64,000 bases of DNA from Ascarosepion bandense (GCA_037127315.1 JBBBDQ010001271.1:2212001-2276000); one strand, 5' to 3'; counted from the stretch's first letter, positions 43,215-54,089 are shown. Numbers and translations are program-made. The notes: generated by a model not told the origin, from the letters alone.

Positions 43215-46200
43215 GTACCAGATATGCTAACGACCATCACCAAATACATATACCAGGTTTTTAATAAGAACAGCAAATTTCTTCTCACTCTACTCTCATG
43301 TAATGCTTTGCTCATCAGTATTCCAATCTTTCTCTTCTCCTTTCCCCACCATTTCCTGTATTTTGTCATTTTTCCTTCTCTCTCTACTCTCATGTAATGC
43401 TTTGCTCATCAGTATTCCCATCTTTCTCTTCTCCTTTCCCCACCATTTCCTGTATTTTGTCATTTTTCCTTCTCTCTCTACTCTCATGTAATGCTTTGCT
43501 CATCAGTATTCCCATCTTTCTCTTCTCCTTTCCCCACCATTTCCTGTATTTTGTCATTTTTCCTTCTCTCTCTACTCTCATGTAATGTTTTGCTCATCAG
43601 TATTCCAATCTTTCTCTTCTCCTTTACCCACCAATTCCTGTATTTTGTCATTTTTCCTTCTCTCTCTACTCTCATGTAATGCTTTGCTCATCAGTATTCC
43701 CATCTTTCTCTTCTCCTTTCCCCACCATTTCCTGTATTTTGTCATTTTTCATTCTCTCTCTACTCTCATGTAATGCTTTGCTCATCAGTATTCCAATCTT
43801 TCTCCTCTCCATTCCCCACCATTTCCTGTATTTTGTCATTTTTCATTCTCTCTCTACTCTCATGTAATGCTTTGCTCATCAGTATTCCAATCTTTCCCTT
43901 CTCCTTTCCCCACCATTTCCTGTATTTTGTCATTTTTCCTTCTCTCTCTACTCTCATGTATTGCTTTGCTCAGTATTCCCATCTTTCTCTTCTCCTTTCC
44001 CCACCATTTCTTGTATTTTGTCATTTTTCCTTCTCTCTCTACTCTCATGTAATGCTTTGCTCATCAGTATTCCAATCTTTCTCTTCTCCTTTCCCCACCA
44101 TTTCCTGTATTTTGTCATTTTTCCTTCTCTCTCTACTCTCATGTAATGCTTTGCTCATCAGTATTCCAATCTTTCCCTTCTCCTTTCCCCACCATTTCCT
44201 GTATTTTGTCATTTTTCCTTCTCTCTCTACTCTCATGTAATGCTTTGCTCATCAGTATTCCAATCTTTCTCTTCTCCTTTACCCACCATTTCCTGTATTT
44301 TGTCATTTTTCATTCTCTCTCTACTCTCATGTAATGCTTTGCTCATCAGTATTCCAATCTTTCTCCTCTCCATTCCCCACCATTTCCTGTATTTTGTCAT
44401 TTTTCATTCTCTCTCTACTCTCATGTAATGCTTTGCTCATCAGTATTCCAATCTTTCCCTTCTCCTTTCCCCACCATTTCCTGTATTTTGTCATTTTCCT
44501 TCTCTCTCTACTCTCATGTATTGCTTTGCTCAGTATTCCCATCTTTCTCTTCTCCTTTCCCCACCATTTCTTGTATTTTGTCATTTTTCCTTCTCTCTCT
44601 ACTCTCATGTAATGCTTTGCTCATCAGTATTCCAATCTTTCTCTTCTCCTTTCCCCACCATTTCCTGTATTTTGTCATTTTTCCTTCTCCCTCTACTCTC
44701 ATGTAATGCTTTGCTCATCAGTATTCCAATCTTTCCCTTCTCCTTTCCCCACCATTTCCTGTATTTTGTCATTTTTCCTTCTCTCTCTACTCTCATGTAA
44801 TGCTTTGCTCATCAGTATTCCAATCTTTCTCTTCTCCTTTCCCCACCATTTCCTGTATTTTGTCATTTTTCCTTCTCTCTCTACTCTCATGTAATGCTTT
44901 GCTCATCAGTATTCCAATCTTTCTCTTCTCCTTTCCCCACCATTTCTTGTATTTTGTCATTTTTCCTTCTCACTCTACTCTCATGTAATGCTCTGCTCAT
45001 CAGTATTCCCATTTTTCTCTTCTCCTTTCCCCACCATATCCTGTATTTTGTCATTTTTCCTTCTCTCTCTACTCTCATGTAATGCTTTGCTCATCAGTAT
45101 TCCAATCTTTCTCTTCTCCTTTCCCCACCATATCCTGTATTTTATCATTTTTCCTTCTCTCTCTACTCTCATGTAATGCTTTGCTCATCAGGATTCCCAT
45201 CTTTCTCTTCTCCTTTCCCCACCATTTCCTGTATTTTGTCATTTTTCCTTCTCTCTCTACTCTCATGTAATGTTTTGCTCATCAGTATTCCAATCTTTCT
45301 CTTCTCCTTTCCCCACCAATTCCTGTATTTTGTCATTTTTCCTTCTCTCTCTACTCTCATGTAATGCTCTGCTCATCAGTATTCCAATCTTTCTCCTCTC
45401 CATTCCCCACCAATTCCTGTATTTTGTCATTTTTCCTTCTCTCTCTACTCTCATGTAATGCTTTGCTCATCAGTATTCCAATCTTTCTCTTCTCCTTTCC
45501 CCACCAATTCCTGTATTTTGTCATTTTTCCTTCTCTCTCTACTCTCATGTAATGCTTTGCTCATCAGTATTCCAATCTTTCTCCTCTCCATTCCCCACCA
45601 TTTCCTGTATTTTGTCATTTTTCCTTCTCTCTCTACTCTCATGTAATGCTTTGCTCATCAGTATTCCAATCTTTCTCCTCTCCATTCCCCACCATTTCCT
45701 GTATTTTGTCATTTTTCATTCTCTCTCTACTCTCATGTAATGCTTTGCTCATCAGTATTCCAATCTTTCCCTTCTCCTTTCCCCACCATTTCCTGTATTT
45801 TGTCATTTTTCCTTCTCTCTCTACTCTCATGTAATGCTTTGCTCATCAGTATTCCAATCTTTCTCTTCTCCTTTCCCCACCAATTCCTGTATTTTGTCAT
45901 TTTTCCTTCTCTCTCTACTCTCATGTAATGCTTTGCTCATCAGTATTCCAATCTTTCTCCTCTCCATTCCCCACCATTTCCTGTATTTTGTCATTTTTCA
46001 TTCTCTCTCTACTCTCATGTAATGCTTTGCTCATCAGTATTCCAATCTTTCCCTTCTCCTTTCCCCACCAATTCCTGTATTTTGTCATTTTTCCTTCTCT
46101 CTCTACTCTCATGTATTGCTTTGCTCATCAGTATTCCCATCTTTCTCTTCCCCTTTCCCCACCATTTCCTGTATTTTGTCATTTTTCCTTCTCTCTCTAC

Positions 46201-46905
46201 TCTCATGTAATGCTTTGCTCATCAGTATTCCCATCTTTCTCTTCTCCTTTCCCCACCATATCCTGTATTTTGTCATTTTTCCTTCTCTCTCTACTCTCAT
46301 GTAATGCTCTGCTCATCAATATTCCCAATTTCTCTTCTCCTCTCCCCACCATTTCTTGTATATTGTCCTTTTTCCTTCTCACTCTACTCTCACGTAATGC
46401 TTTGCTCATCAGTATTCCCATCTTTCTCTTCTCCTTTCCCCACCATTTCTTGTATTTTGTCATTTTTCCTTCTCACTCTACTCTCATGTAATGCTTTGCT
46501 CATCAGTATTCCCATTTCTTTCTTCTTCTTTCCCCACCATATCCTGTATTTTGTCATTTTTCCTTCTCTCTCTACTCTCATGTAATGCTCTGCTCATCAA
46601 TATTCCCAATTTCTCTTCTCCTCTCCCCACCATTTCTTGTATATTGTCCTTTTTCCTTCTCACTCTACTCTCACATAATGCTTTGCTCATCAGTATTCCC
46701 ATCTTTCTCTTATCCTTTCCCCACCATTTCCTGTATTTTGTCCATTTTCCTTCTCTCTCTACTCTCATGTAATGCTCTGCACATCAGTATTCCCATCTTT
46801 CTCTTATCCTTTCTCCAACATCCCCAGTATCTTGTTCTTGTTTTTTTTTCACTCTCCTCTCATATAACCCCCTGCACATTGGAGTAAAATGATTATCAAA
46901 AAAAA
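43215..46905 (+). mobile_element. Jockey/CR1-like LINE remnant that hosts a 94-bp array
   Basis: The left edge (43,215-43,275) translates as DMLTTITKYIYQVFNKNSK, matching DMLTTITEYIYQALDKNGE of the LINE reverse transcriptase. The right edge (46,840-46,905) is the LINE 3' tail (TCATATAACCCCCTGCACATTGG, GTAAAATGATTA, poly-A). Between them lies only the array. The ORF between box 2 and the 3' UTR is deleted. So the minisatellite expanded inside a LINE insertion. Confidence 0.8.
43285..46880. repeat. 94-bp minisatellite, about 38 units, higher-order structure
   Basis: Unit starts (at TAATGCTTTGCTCATCAG) recur every 94 bp from 43,303 to 46,772, with 91-93-bp variants (for example near 43,961 and 44,520, where ATC of CTCATCAG is lost). 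Units are pyrimidine-rich on the plus strand. Variant order repeats: units of 43,679-44,240 reappear in the same order at 44,240-44,800 (period 561 bp); 45,646-45,928 reappears at 45,928-46,210 (282 bp); 46,210-46,490 reappears at 46,491-46,771 (281 bp). Long frames on both strands are a by-product of the unit lacking stops. Confidence 0.97.
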
Positions 46906-46909
46906 AAAT

Positions 46910-47685
46910 TAAACTATTGCAACTCTTTGTAGATCTTCTTTGCTGTCTGCAGATTGACACCCAGACCCTCTTATTTGGGCTTCCAGGGCAAATGCCAAGC
47001 AACAAACTTGAAAACTAACAGTGTATATGCACAAAATTAAAAATATAAAATGGCAACAATTTACACATGGCACACTGCCATCTGTTACAAATTTTAGTCA
47101 TGTGATAAAAGAAACCTCGTTCAAAATCAATGTATTAAAAATCACTACAACCTTTATTTCCAACCTAATATTTTCTTCATTTGTAAATCTCACTCTCTTC
47201 AAATCAGGTTCACTTCTTATATATCCAACTGCTTAAATCTTATTCATGTCCTATATATTGTGCTATCTTCTTAACCAATTCATTTCTTGCCTGTCTCATC
47301 CATTTCCATTCTATCTCATTCCTGCCCAATCTCTTTATCTAACTGATTCAATATTTCTTATGATAAGAATAACATTTCCTGTTTTTCTGAGCCAATCCCT
47401 CGTCAAGGTTTATTAAGTGTGTTTCTTGAGATTCATTTGAAGAATAAGCTAACTTTATATTCCACAAGAGATATTAGGTTGATGTATTTTCTCCCAAAAG
47501 ATTTGTTGGGGGAACTTGAAAGGGATGTAATTAGGAATTGCATGTCCTCTATTCATAACTTGATAGATTTGGATCTAGCAGGCTGATGAGGAATCCTTAG
47601 ATGCTTGCTGATGGGATCAAAACATGTTTGACAAAGTGAATGCTGATTGCCAGCATGTCAATGAGGTTGTTCTTTGATTCAGTGA
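46910..47685. other. Unassigned sequence
   Basis: No repeat or domain recognised; short ORFs only (for example 47,021-47,236). Confidence 0.4.
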
Positions 47686-47689
47686 GAAC

Positions 47690-47840
47690 ATTGCTATTTA
47701 CACTATTTGCATTGTTCAAACAACTGTCCTCATCTTTGTTGCCATATTCACAGTGTTTCAGCCATTGTACACTCCAGCCTTCTTCAGATGACTGGAATTT
47801 TAAACTGGACTCTTTACTCCCTCCACCAAAATAAAGGGTT
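47690..47840 (-). mobile_element. SINE family B, 3' part
   Basis: Complement shows the family 3' module: ATCTGAAGAAGGCTGGAGTG, TACAATGGCTGAAACA, then GCAAATAGTGTAAATAG. The head is missing. It lies inverted, immediately before the PLE relic. Confidence 0.7.
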
Positions 47841-47859
47841 AGCAATAACACATAATTAT

Positions 47860-48830
47860 CACCAGCATGGACTAACATATACACAGAATACTTTGAAGAA
47901 ATGTCATTAGAAATTCACATCACTAAAGCCAGCTCTATAGCTGTGATACATAGATGACATCTTCATACTCTGGCTACACCAGGAAGAAGTCCAGCTACTA
48001 CTGGGCTATTTGAACTCAGTAAGATCATCAATACAATTCATAATGGAGAAAGAAAAGAAGAACAAACTAGCATACCCAATGTACTAATATCTTGAACAGA
48101 GCATGGGTTCCAGACATTCATATATTGCAAGGCAACATTCACCAAACAATACTTCAAATTCAACTCCTACTCTTGTACACTGTAAAGAAAGGGATCGTCT
48201 GCTGCTTACAACATTGAGCAAAAGTCATGAGTGGCAACCCAGAAATATATGGTCAGCATAAGCAGTATCTTCCAACATAATAACTACCCTGGATACATGA
48301 CAGCAGCTCTAACAAACTGGTATAGAAGGGTGCAAGAGAATAACAACTCAGAAAACATCCTCGATTTTCCTACCCTATATGAAGGGATTATTGGAAAAAA
48401 ATGAAAAAGTTCTGTGGTCCATATAGTATTAGAACAATCTTCAAAAGTAGTTCAACACTTTGCAGATACCTCTTCTGAATAAGACCTTTCATAGAGAAGA
48501 ACAGGATTAAAGACTGTGTGTACACCATCCCATGCAGCCATGGTAAGATATATAAAGAAGAAACTGTTCACAGTAACACAAGAAAAAACAGAAAAATCAG
48601 CCATAGCTGAACACATATGGAGAGCAAAGAAAGATCATTGCCCCATGAGGGATAAAGTTGAAATAATAGAGAACAAATGGAAAATACAAATACTTAAGGA
48701 ATCAGTATATATGCTAGGCCATGAAAATCTCCCAAGTTGGCCAAGCATAGAAATAAGTACAGTATAGGAAGCAGTAATACGGAGTGCTAGAGAAAAACTT
48801 ACAAACAACAAAATTATAATATGAGTTCTG
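47860..48830 (+). pseudogene. Penelope-like element, reverse transcriptase to endonuclease C-terminus (decayed), type 3
   Basis: Frames joined only by inspection show YFEEMSLEIH, then a VIHR-stop-HLHTL stretch where the catalytic YVDDTF-type box should be, EEVQLLLGYLNSVRSSIQFI, MEKEKKNKLAYPMY and a QLYIARQHSPNN-like stretch. The 3' part (48,516-48,767) is open and reads EKSAIAEHIWRAKKDHCPMR, then IIENKWKIQILKESVYMLGH and LPSWPSIEIST, the typical region after the GIY-YIG motif in PLE proteins. The GIY-YIG core (about 48,500-48,560) is frameshifted. Family B SINE sequence flanks it on both sides in opposite orientations. It cannot be functional. Confidence 0.8.
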
Positions 48831-48864
48831 GTAAGAAATGACTACTTGGACATTCAGTTTATAA

Positions 48865-49150
48865 TTTTTCAAGGACACATGGCACAGTGCTTAAAAACTG
48901 CTGGTTGAATCCAGAGACCTGATCCCAAAAAGCTGTGAGTTCAATACCTGGTTGCAGTAGAGGTGAACAGAAACTTAGAGAGTTGAGTTAAAGGGAGATA
49001 ACTGATACTGAGAATCTGGAAGTGGCACGATTCATGAAACTAGAACAATCTACCCCAGTGAAATTTCAATCATTGATTAAAATGTTGTGAATATGGCAAC
49101 AAGTATGAAGAAAACAGTCTGAAATGTAAATAGTGTGCATAGTTACAATA
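48865..49150 (+). mobile_element. tRNA-headed SINE (family B), best head
   Basis: Head with A-box-like CATGGCACAGTGCTTAAAAA and B-box-like GAGTTCAATACC, about 50 bp apart, then AACTTAGAGAGTTGAGTTAAAG and GGGAGATAACTGA, GAATCTGGAAGTGGCA, GTGAATATGGCAAC and GTAAATAGTGTGCA. The CTGAAGAAGG module is deleted in this copy. It follows the PLE relic within 40 bp. Confidence 0.8.
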
Positions 49151-49154
49151 CCTC

Positions 49155-49490
49155 ATATCAAAAATATAGACAGAGAATATTGTGGAGAAAATTTGCTGCA
49201 TATATATGTCTTTTAATTCAGATGAAAGCATTTTTGGTAGATAAAGAGAGATTTGAGCCAATCCTATTGAGTCAATCACAAAAATAAAATAATACTTTAA
49301 AAATATATTAATATCAACTAAAAGTTAATCTTGTTGTCCATATTTTATCACTTGAACTTATCAGGGGCCAAATATTTTTATCTAATCACTCAATTAAACA
49401 AATAACAAATATATGGGCCTAAAATAATACAAAAACTTTAAATACAAAAGAAATGTCAGCTGAAATAATATATTTCCTCATCAGATTTAG
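49155..49490. other. Unassigned sequence
   Basis: AT-rich sequence without recognised features. Confidence 0.4.
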
Positions 49491-49500
49491 TCAGTCAGTT

Positions 49501-49785
49501 AAGTGCCATGCGCGATACACGCTTTGGGCGATCATGTCTCGAAAGACTGACTGGGCAGAAGATTATCCCGCAATAGGTTGCCATTGCTTTCTGCGGTAGA
49601 CTGGTTGCCGACCAAGGCTATAGAACCCAATCTGTCCTATTATTTAACCCATAACTGGAGGGAAGAGACGGATTAATACCTTTCCCAAGGGTATTTGAGC
49701 GTAAGTGAATGCAAGGAATTCAACTGGAATTCGAACTCGGTTCCCCGATTTCTTGTTCTGAGCCGATATCCACTGCGCCACAACG
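49501..49785 (-). mobile_element. tRNA-headed SINE (family A) with 9-bp TSD
   Basis: Full length on the minus strand. Head (49,785-49,725) with TGGCGCAGTGGATA as a near-canonical A-box and GAGTTCGAATTCC (from about 49,740) as the B-box, body, and 3' end TTAACTGACTGA. CAGATTTAG flanks both sides (49,492-49,500 and 49,786-49,794). High similarity to 20,810-21,119 and an exact TSD make it young. Confidence 0.93.
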
Positions 49786-50093
49786 CAGATTTAGTACCAG
49801 CTTTAAAACTCCTCAAACCCAAAATATTTTAAGCATTCTGAAAATGAAAAATTTAATAAAATTATTATGGTAAAAAATTCAAAATTAGAACAGGAACTCT
49901 GTCTCTTTCTTTGTGTTTGGTGAAGTCAAATTTAACTCTTAAAACCCTAATCCATGTCTAACCTATTACCCTTATTACTGTTACACACCTCATATCTAAA
50001 GCATCTCCAACCAGTGTGATAGGGTGTCCTCACTTTTTGTTCCAAACAATCATTTTGATCTTAAAAGGTGTTAAAATCTTCTTTATTCTATGA

Positions 50094-50800
50094 CTTCTTC
50101 TTCTTCTTTATGTGCCATGTCTTTTTCAAGATGTAGATGATCATAGGTTTCTACTTGCCTCTATTCCTTGTAGCTCTTAACATTTTTCCTCTTAGTATCT
50201 CTCCCGAATCCTGCTCCACCATTCACTTGCTCAAGATCATCAAGTATGCAAGCATGTCTCATGCTGCTTTCCCATCTCTCTTTACTTCTATCTGTTCTCT
50301 GAGTATCAGATCCTCTAAGCCCTCTTTTCTCATTACGTGTCTCAGAAACCTCAGCTGTCTCCTCCTGATGCCAAGTTGTTGTATTGCCAAGGTAGATATG
50401 AAACACAGAGAAAGTGTGCTGCGGTATCATTCAGAACAATATTCAGTGCTAAACAGTCATACACAGAACAGTACAATAGTTACAATAACAGACAAGACAG
50501 AATTTACAACACAGAGAGGAGGGAGTCTAGATTACAATAGTTGCCAAAGAAATCAGTCCAAATATTACTCAAATGATGCTTGAATATTATGTTTTGAATG
50601 CTGTTATTCTTTATGTAAATAGACCATTTCAAGCCATAGTCCATTCCACTATTGAGAGTGCTGCAGGGGTGTCAGCCACTCTACAACACAAGTATAAGTT
50701 TCCTTTTTGTTTGCATCCTCTCCAATACCTTATCATTGCTCACATGTTTGGTCCATGGTATCCTCAGCATCCTTACTGCACAACCTATTTACCTATCTAT
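50094..50800 (-). mobile_element. RTE-clade LINE, 3' fragment split by an LTR
   Basis: The minus-strand RTE end starts with the (AAG)n complement CTTCTTCTTCTTCTTT, runs to 50,376, is interrupted, and resumes at 50,689 with ATAAGTTTCCTTTTTG... TCCTCAGCATCCTT. Comparison with 1,600-1,700 and 52,130-52,200 shows that the two parts are directly adjacent in intact copies. Confidence 0.88.
50377..50688. mobile_element. Probable solo LTR (312 bp)
   Basis: The sequence that interrupts the RTE copy begins TGTTGTA and ends TACAACA, the TG...CA inverted termini of an LTR. It is flanked by a 5-bp direct repeat CAAGT (50,372-50,376 and 50,689-50,693), of which uninterrupted copies show one. No internal retroviral-type genes are present, so an LTR-LTR recombination would have removed them. 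Length and termini would suit BEL/Pao or Gypsy; the family is not resolved. A non-autonomous small element with the same ends is the alternative. Confidence 0.8.
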
Positions 50801-50864
50801 AGCATCACAATGTGTCATCAGTTGAGTCTATTCTTAAAATTAGCAAAATACAAAAACATCTAGC

Positions 50865-51240
50865 ATACTACTGACTTTACTTTTGGGCTACTCAGGTACT
50901 GTATATATGAAACCTTGAAAACAACAAAAGCAAAAAATGAAAGAAAAGAAACCAAGCCTAAGCCACAAGAGAGAAAAAGTAAAAAATGAAACCCATTATA
51001 AACCTATCTGAAAAGAAGAAAATATAAACTACTTAATAATCTTGAAATTTCCAGTAAGAACTGGAATCAAATTGAAAATGTCATGCACTCAAAGGTTCAC
51101 AATGATTTAAAGTTTCATGTTATGAAGTGATTCTCACATAGTTCAGTGAGTGAAAAGAGAAAAACAACCCTAGTATATATGCCTTTTGTCTGAAAAAGTG
51201 TGAAAAATAATTTAAATAAGCTTTCCTGCATAGACAAATA
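50865..51240. other. Unassigned sequence
   Basis: A-rich on the plus strand; no motif recognised. Confidence 0.4.
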
Positions 51241-51247
51241 CACACAA

Positions 51248-51296
<49 letters not shown>

Positions 51297-51640
51297 CAAA
51301 AGAAATAATAAAACATCAGCAAAATAAAAATAACAAAATAAACAAAAAGAATATCAACCACTGACAAATATGATCACTTTCACAAAAACCACACCACACA
51401 CCATATAAACAATAAATAATAATAATAATTATATATAACAATTATATAACTAAATAAATAAATAATAATATATATAAATAGATAATAATAAATAATAATA
51501 AATAATAATAAAAATAAATAATAATATATATAAATAAATAATAATTATATAAATAATTATAAATAATAAAAATAATTATATATAATTATTTATTTATAAT
51601 TATTATATAATAATTATAAATAATAAATAATAATTAGCAT
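51241..51640. repeat. (CA)n-(TA)n and AAT-rich low-complexity block
   Basis: CACACA followed by about 22 TA units (51,250-51,294), then after unassigned sequence an AATAAT/ATATAA-rich block from 51,405 to 51,635. The latter directly abuts the family copy that begins at about 51,638. Confidence 0.9.
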
Positions 51641-51855
51641 ACCAGCCCTGATGAGTAAGGACATCATAGAAGTGTCATCACGAAAGTTGAAAGGAACCTG
51701 CTCAGTTAAAGTGACAGACTCTTTGGGATTATCAATGCTTTATATTCCATCTAATATATTGAGCACTTTACAATAAAAAACCTGCTTGCCAATATACATC
51801 TTATCAGTAAAACCATTGAAAAACAACCTTGATGCTAAACATTATCATGACTTGA
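51638..51855 (+). repeat. Unclassified repeat with hammerhead-like hairpin, copy B
   Basis: Homologous to 12,785-13,015 (opposite orientation). CTGATGA at 51,648-51,654, then 27 nt with arms GTAAGGACA and TGTCATCAC (7 of 9 pairs), then GAAA at 51,682-51,685. The mismatches here are paired in copy A and vice versa, so the ancestor probably had a perfect 9-bp stem. Strand and boundaries were chosen by this motif. The partner strands of a full hammerhead (stems I and III) are not evident. Confidence 0.6.
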
Positions 51856-51864
51856 TGCTATATA

Positions 51865-52715
51865 TCTTGTTTTATGTGCTGTCCCTTTAGGACATAGGCA
51901 ATCATGGCCTTCCATATCTCCCTACCCCTTGTAGATCTTAACATCCCTTCTCTTGTTACTCCTCTCAAACCCTGCTCTGTCATCCATTTGCTCAAATCTA
52001 TCAAGTACGTCATGCATTGTTTTCCTCTGTCTCTCCTTTCCTGTATCTGTCTTGTGAGTATCAGATTCTTTAAACCTTTCTTCCTCGTTACAAGTCCCAG
52101 AAACTTCAGCAGTCTTTTCTTGATGTTAAGTACCAGTTTTCTTTTACATTGTTGCTCACATGTTTGGTCCATGGTATCCTCAGCATCCTTCTGCCGAACC
52201 ATATTTCAGTTGATTCAAGTCTTTCCTTCCTCTCTGATGAGCTTTTCCAGCATTCACTGTGATATTGAAGGAGAGCCATCACATAACAATCCAGTCATCT
52301 CTTCTTTGTTTCCTCTCTCTTAATATTCTACTCAGCTTTTGAAATACATCCTTGATCATGCCAATACACATTTGAATGTCAGTGTCGCACTTTCCATCCT
52401 CTGTTAGAACACTTCCCAGGTATTTAAATTTCTGTTCCTGCTTGATTATAGTATCCCCAACCTTTAGTTAGCATTTTGAACTCCATTTTTTACTGATGAC
52501 CATGCATTCAGTTTTTGTAAAGTTTATATGAAGTCTTTTCTTTTCATTTTCTTTAACTATTTTCTGTAAGAGGTCTTGCAGTTTTCTTTCCATGTCTGCT
52601 GGCAGTACTGTATCATCTGCGTACCTTATGTTGTTCAGATTGTGGCTGCCAGTAGTGAAATTTGGCAGAACTTCTAGAGCTCTTAGAATTGTGTCTTGAA
52701 TTATAATGGTGCCTA
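51865..52715 (-). mobile_element. RTE-clade LINE, reverse-transcriptase C-terminal half
   Basis: Minus-strand RTE from the 3' end to box C. The frame 52,722-52,468 reads NLNNIRYADDTVLPADMERK, so the catalytic YADD is intact here, unlike the copy at 27.1 kb, and the frame goes on to INFTKTECMVISKK. The 3' frame 52,202-51,858 reads ILNIKKRLLKFLGLVTRKK-like sequence. The two are separated by frameshifts. Box A and everything upstream is absent. Confidence 0.88.
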
Positions 52716-52861
52716 GTGCCAAAATTGTTGATAATTTAGTAGTTTACTTATAAGAAGGCATTTTCGGTGAGCAGTTTTTGTCATAAAGTGCTTGATATCA
52801 ACATAGAGCATTGATCTCTTTCTCTCTAGCTTTCCCTGACGATTTGCTTAGTTGAAACCTG

Positions 52862-54079
52862 GGTAGGTTTGTCTGGCTCATTCAATGAGTTTGAAGTTCT
52901 CACATACCCAGTGGACAAGGCTGAATGCTTTGCCCGTAGATTCTCCACCAATTCAACACTGGACTTGTTAGGAATACCTACACCCGACTTCCCACCCAGA
53001 ACTAAGGCTCAACTAAATAACGTCCAGATTACACCCTCACTGGTCGCAAAGATAATTGCACAACTTGACCCACACAAAGCGAGCGGCGATGACAGAATCC
53101 CAGTCATAGTACTGAAGAAATGTGCCCCAGAACTCTCCTCTGTCCTCTCTAAACTCTAACCTCTGCCTATCTGCTTCCTGCTTTCCTGCCTGTTGGAAGT
53201 CCTCCTGCGTAGTTCCTATATTTAAGAATTCTGGCGAACCCTCAGAACCCCGCCAATTACTGTCCTATTAGTCTCCTTCCGATCTTTGGCAAAGTTTTCG
53301 AAACCATTATCAACGCCAAGGTGATTCAGCATCTCATGGCCAACAGGCTTCTCTCTAACAAACAGTACGGGTTTCGCTTCACCAGGTCTACTGCTGACAT
53401 GCTAACAACCATTACCGAGTACATATACCAGGCACTTGACAAGAATGGAGAGGCCCGAACCGTTGCCTTGGATATCTCCAAAGCATTCGACAGGGTCTGG
53501 CATGCTGGCCTCTTGTGCAAACTGCGGAGCTACGGGATAACTGGACATCTGTTTGACCTCATCCAGTCATTCCTCTCTAACCGCACATTGAAGGTAGTAT
53601 TAAATGGCCATGCCTCCCAAAACTACCATACGAACGCGGGCGTCCCTCAAGGTTCTATCCTAGGTCCCATGCTCTTTCTGATCTATATTAATGATCTCCC
53701 TGATGCCATTAGATCCCAAGTAGGCACGTACAGCTTATTTTCTCGCGCTTCCCGCCTGTGGAACTCCCTTCCACAAGTCTGCTTTCCCGACAGCTACAAT
53801 CTCCAGGTGTTTAAATGTGGGGTCAATAGACACCTCCTATCACACTAACTCCCAATTATTTTCAGAACACTCTCATCTACCCAACCCTCATTCTCGGTAT
53901 CCTTATGCACCTATCAACCACCCTCTGACATTTCCTATATTTAACCATTCTCGGTATCCCTACCTGCCTATCACCCACCCTCTGACATTTCCTATATTTA
54001 ATCATCCTTTCTCCACTCTGTGTAGCCCCCTGCGCAGTAGTGGCAGTGACATGCCTTGCTCGGAGTGAAACGCTTATAA

Positions 54080-54089
<10 letters not shown>
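52862..54089 (+). mobile_element. Jockey/CR1-like LINE, 5'-truncated with internal deletion
   Basis: Begins before the reverse transcriptase (FNEFEVLTYPVDKAECFARRF) and ends with the 3' tail (CCTTGCTCGGAGTGAAACGC, A-run, (TA)n, (GA)n). The 3' UTR contains a tandem duplication of about 64 bp (CGGTATCC...TATATTTAA twice), also seen in the 56.3-59.8 kb copy and absent from 10,180-10,645. Sequence identity with the 56.3-59.8 kb copy is high. Confidence 0.92.
53321..53848 (+). pseudogene. LINE reverse transcriptase with box C to C-terminus deleted in frame
   Basis: 175 codons. TVALDISKAFDRVWHAGLL (box A) and NAGVPQGSILGPMLFLIYIN (box B) are intact, then after DAIRSQVGTY the protein jumps to SLFSRASRLWNSLPQVCFPD at the very C-terminus. 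Compared with the copy at 56.6-59.1 kb, about 230 residues including YADD are lost, yet the frame is kept. Upstream, a frameshift near 53,157 separates it from the preceding 96-codon frame. Confidence 0.88.

Noticed and set aside
43285..46880. CRISPR-like array
   Set aside because: The whole 94-bp unit is repeated without unique spacers, in a eukaryotic retrotransposon context. The same holds for the 36-bp array at 55 kb.
43303..46887. Dozens of overlapping 60-190-codon frames on both strands
   Set aside because: They are produced by a 94-bp unit that lacks stops. The frame shifts at each unit, and the same peptides arise in several registers on both strands, so they are not genes.
47583..47625. 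Third hammerhead-like motif (GGCTGATGAGGAATCC...GATCAAAAC)
   Set aside because: CTGATGA is present, but the arms do not pair well, GAAA is replaced by AAAA and no second copy allows a test.
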